From contig JBFXAF010000005.1 in assembly GCA_050184585.1 (NCBI GenBank), positions 62,001 to 126,000 on the forward strand: a stretch of DNA of 64,000 nt, read 5' to 3'. Every line of letters begins with the position of its first letter. Position 1 is the stretch's first letter. The notes below the pieces were generated by a model. The model saw only the letters and a list, made by a program, of their open reading frames with translations, was not told the origin of the DNA and did no database searches. This DNA comes from JBFXAF01 sp050184585 (GTDB taxonomy: Bacteria; Pseudomonadota; Alphaproteobacteria; Rhizobiales; Rhizobiaceae). This document shows, in pieces, positions 62,565-64,000 of this stretch. Made by a program: the position numbers and the translations under genes.

Positions 62565-63161
62565 TCAGTGCGCGACAGGCAGCGTTCCCATATCCGGATG
62601 GATTTCGGCAGCCATAAGGCCTTTGTCGCCGCGACCAAAGCGGACAAGCACCACCTGACCTGGCCTCAACTCGGTGAGACCATAGCGGCGGAGCGTTTCC
62701 ATATGCACGAAAATGTCCTCGGTGCCTTCGCCGCGGGTGAGAAAGCCAAAGCCCTTTGTGCGGTTGAACCACTTCACCAACGCCCGCTCCAACCCGCTCT
62801 CGGGCGTCACCGACACATGGGTCCGGGCCGGCTGCTGCTCCGCGGGGTGGATCGCCGTCGTGTTGTCCATCGACAGCACGCGGAACGCCTGGAAGCCGCG
62901 CTCGCCGCGCTTGACGATGCACAGCACGCGGGCACCTTCGAGCGCGGTCTGGAAGCCGTCGCGCCTCAGGCAGGTGACGTGCAGGAGCACGTCGCCGAAA
63001 CCTGGCTGGTCGGGCAGGATGAAGCCATAGCCCTTGGCTACGTCGAACCACTTGATGGCGCCGGAGACTTCGATGAGATCCGCGCTGTCGCTGCCATCGA
63101 GACGGTCCAGCGCATCGCCCCTCGCCTCGTCATGCCCCAGGACTGAGGCCTTGTCCCCCAT
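62565..63161 (-). CDS. Protein with two cold-shock domains
   Basis: A 198-aa protein with CSD 1 at about residues 32-100 (VSGAIKWFDVAKGYGFILPDQPGFGDVLLHVTCLRRDGF) and CSD 2 at about 124-190 (ALVKWFNRTKGFGFLTRGEGTEDIFVHMETLRRYGL). RNP1-like KGYGFI and KGFGFL and RNP2-like VLLHV and IFVHM are both intact. Doubled cold-shock proteins are typical of alphaproteobacteria and act on single-stranded RNA or DNA. A palindrome lies 37 bp upstream of the start. Confidence 0.93.
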   Translation of the reverse strand: MGDKASVLGHDEARGDALDRLDGSDSADLIEVSGAIKWFDVAKGYGFILPDQPGFGDVLLHVTCLRRDGFQTALEGARVLCIVKRGERGFQAFRVLSMDNTTAIHPAEQQPARTHVSVTPESGLERALVKWFNRTKGFGFLTRGEGTEDIFVHMETLRRYGLTELRPGQVVLVRFGRGDKGLMAAEIHPDMGTLPVAH

Positions 63162-63197
63162 TCGAACGAACCCCCGTATTCAAGAACGCCGCCACTG

Positions 63198-63215
63198 ATT
63201 CTTGGTCCCAAGAAT
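63198..63215. promoter_or_regulatory. Palindrome upstream of the cold-shock gene
   Basis: ATTCTTGG-TC-CCAAGAAT is an 8-bp inverted repeat with a two-base centre, placed 37 bp before the start of the double cold-shock gene. It could be an operator or a leader hairpin; nothing identifies the regulator. Confidence 0.4.
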
Positions 63216-63379
63216 AACACCCCCCATTCGTGTGAGTGCAAGGCCCGATCCTGCCTTTTTTGACGATTTCCCGCTCCGCAATATTCCCTTTCATCTTCGC
63301 ACCTGCGGTAAGTCCCTGCGACGGTTGCCCGACTTTCGGCGGCGTCCTAAGGTCAGAGTGCAATGAAGAGGTCGACACG

Positions 63380-63820
63380 ATGCGTTTTCTCCACACCATG
63401 GTCAGGGTCACCGACGTCGAGGCATCCCTCGATTTCTACTGCAACAAGCTCGGACTGCAGGAAGTGCGCCGTCATGAGAACGAGAAGGCCCGCTTCACGC
63501 TGATCTTCCTCGCCGCGCCGAAAGACAAGGCGACGTCCTCCGCCAATCGGGCGCCGGAGCTTGAGCTCACCTTCAACTGGGACCCCGAGGTCTATTCGGG
63601 CGGCCGCAGTTTCGGCCATCTCGCCTACAAGGTGGACGACATCTACGCCACATGCCAGCGATTGATGGACATGGGCGTGACCATCAATCGCCCGCCCCGC
63701 GACGGCTCCATGGCTTTCGTCAAGTCGCCGGACAACATTTCGATCGAACTGCTCCAGGAAGGCGACGCACTGCCGCCAAGGGAGCCATGGCTGTCGATGC
63801 CGAACACCGGCACCTGGTGA
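63380..63820 (+). CDS. gloA: Lactoylglutathione lyase (glyoxalase I)
   Basis: A 146-aa vicinal oxygen chelate protein that isomerises the methylglyoxal-glutathione hemithioacetal. It begins MRFLHTMVRVTDVEASLDFYCNKLGLQEVRR (metal ligand His). LELTFNWDPEVYSGGRSFGHLAYKVDDIYATCQ (Glu and His ligands) follows, and then a C-terminal FVKSPDNISIELLQEG with the last Glu ligand. The ATG at 63380 is the family start; upstream frame is non-coding. Confidence 0.95.
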   Translation: MRFLHTMVRVTDVEASLDFYCNKLGLQEVRRHENEKARFTLIFLAAPKDKATSSANRAPELELTFNWDPEVYSGGRSFGHLAYKVDDIYATCQRLMDMGVTINRPPRDGSMAFVKSPDNISIELLQEGDALPPREPWLSMPNTGTW

Positions 63821-63939
63821 TTGTCCCCTGCCCTGGCGACGGCCCGCCGCGGCATCTGCAATAACCTGTCCGAACGCTTGCGCGCCAAAGCGGTCCTGAT
63901 AACAGACGTGCCGACTTCGTTTCGCCTGGGAGTGACGCC

Positions 63940-64000
63940 GTGAAGGACGTTCTGAAGGAGTTGGAGCGCCGGCGTGAGATCGCGCGGGCCGGCGGCGGCA
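63940..64000 (+). CDS. Start of an acyl-CoA (propionyl-CoA) carboxylase beta subunit
   Basis: A GTG at 63940 with GGGAG upstream opens MKDVLKELERRREIARAGGG, which runs off the window. This matches the N-terminus of propionyl-CoA carboxylase beta subunits (carboxyltransferase). With only 20 codons visible the call rests on that short match. Confidence 0.55.
   Translation, partial: MKDVLKELERRREIARAGGG

Overview
The window is a GC-rich (roughly 65 percent) chromosomal segment of an alphaproteobacterium of the order Rhizobiales, most like the Mesorhizobium/Phyllobacteriaceae group. The evidence is a BA14K-family secreted protein, an NDUFA12-type complex I accessory gene, DUF2155, DUF3126, a BTLCP transglutaminase-like protein, an RNase E with a long acidic and arginine-rich insert, a SUF operon preceded by an Irr-type ICE box, and RIME-like palindromic repeats. 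Assignments come from reading the sequence; no database search was run.

Region by region. (1) 1-2000: the 5' part of a glyoxylate carboligase-like gene and a divergent IclR regulator. (2) 2000-4450: small secreted and membrane proteins, an AT-richer DUF2971 gene beside tRNA-Thr(TGT), and a palindromic repeat. (3) 4450-7000: NAD kinase and a DEAD-box helicase. (4) 6957-15042, minus strand: a large Fe-S assembly cluster, in transcription order NifS/IscS-like desulfurase, sufB, a 52-aa protein, a 96-aa protein, sufC, sufD, sufS, sufT-like, sufA and a TfoX-like gene. sufB and sufA carry the same short leader hairpin, and an ICE box lies in front of the cluster. (5) 15.2-19.5 kb: a hydrolase, a PaiB-like flavoprotein, a BA14K protein, anmK and tyrS. 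(6) 19.5-24.6 kb: a structured repeat element, an IS5-family insertion sequence, a very large AsmA/DUF3971-type protein and a chain of tiny ORFs. (7) 24.7-34.5 kb: cell-wall and RNA genes (M23 peptidase, prfB with programmed frameshift, PBP1A, amidase, RNase E). (8) 34.5-45 kb: aminotransferase, M48 protease, DsbA-like protein, aroQ, accB-accC, aat, a class D beta-lactamase, DUF2155, NDUFA12, a GNAT acetyltransferase and gatB. (9) 45-54 kb: accessory region with an RDD remnant, two autotransporters sharing a nearly identical barrel, a passenger remnant and an AraC regulator. (10) 54-64 kb: CBS protein, rhomboid protease, PAS and PilZ proteins, LapG-like peptidase, gamma-carbonic anhydrase, cysE, hydrolases, DUF192, a double cold-shock protein, glyoxalase I and the start of an acyl-CoA carboxylase beta subunit.

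The signals most worth following are the two structured repeats at 7812-8086 and 19545-19854. They share interiors, but their 26-28 bp terminal stems have different sequences that each remain self-complementary. Next are the paired suf leader hairpins, the two unknown membrane proteins inside the suf operon, and the twin autotransporters with swapped passengers.
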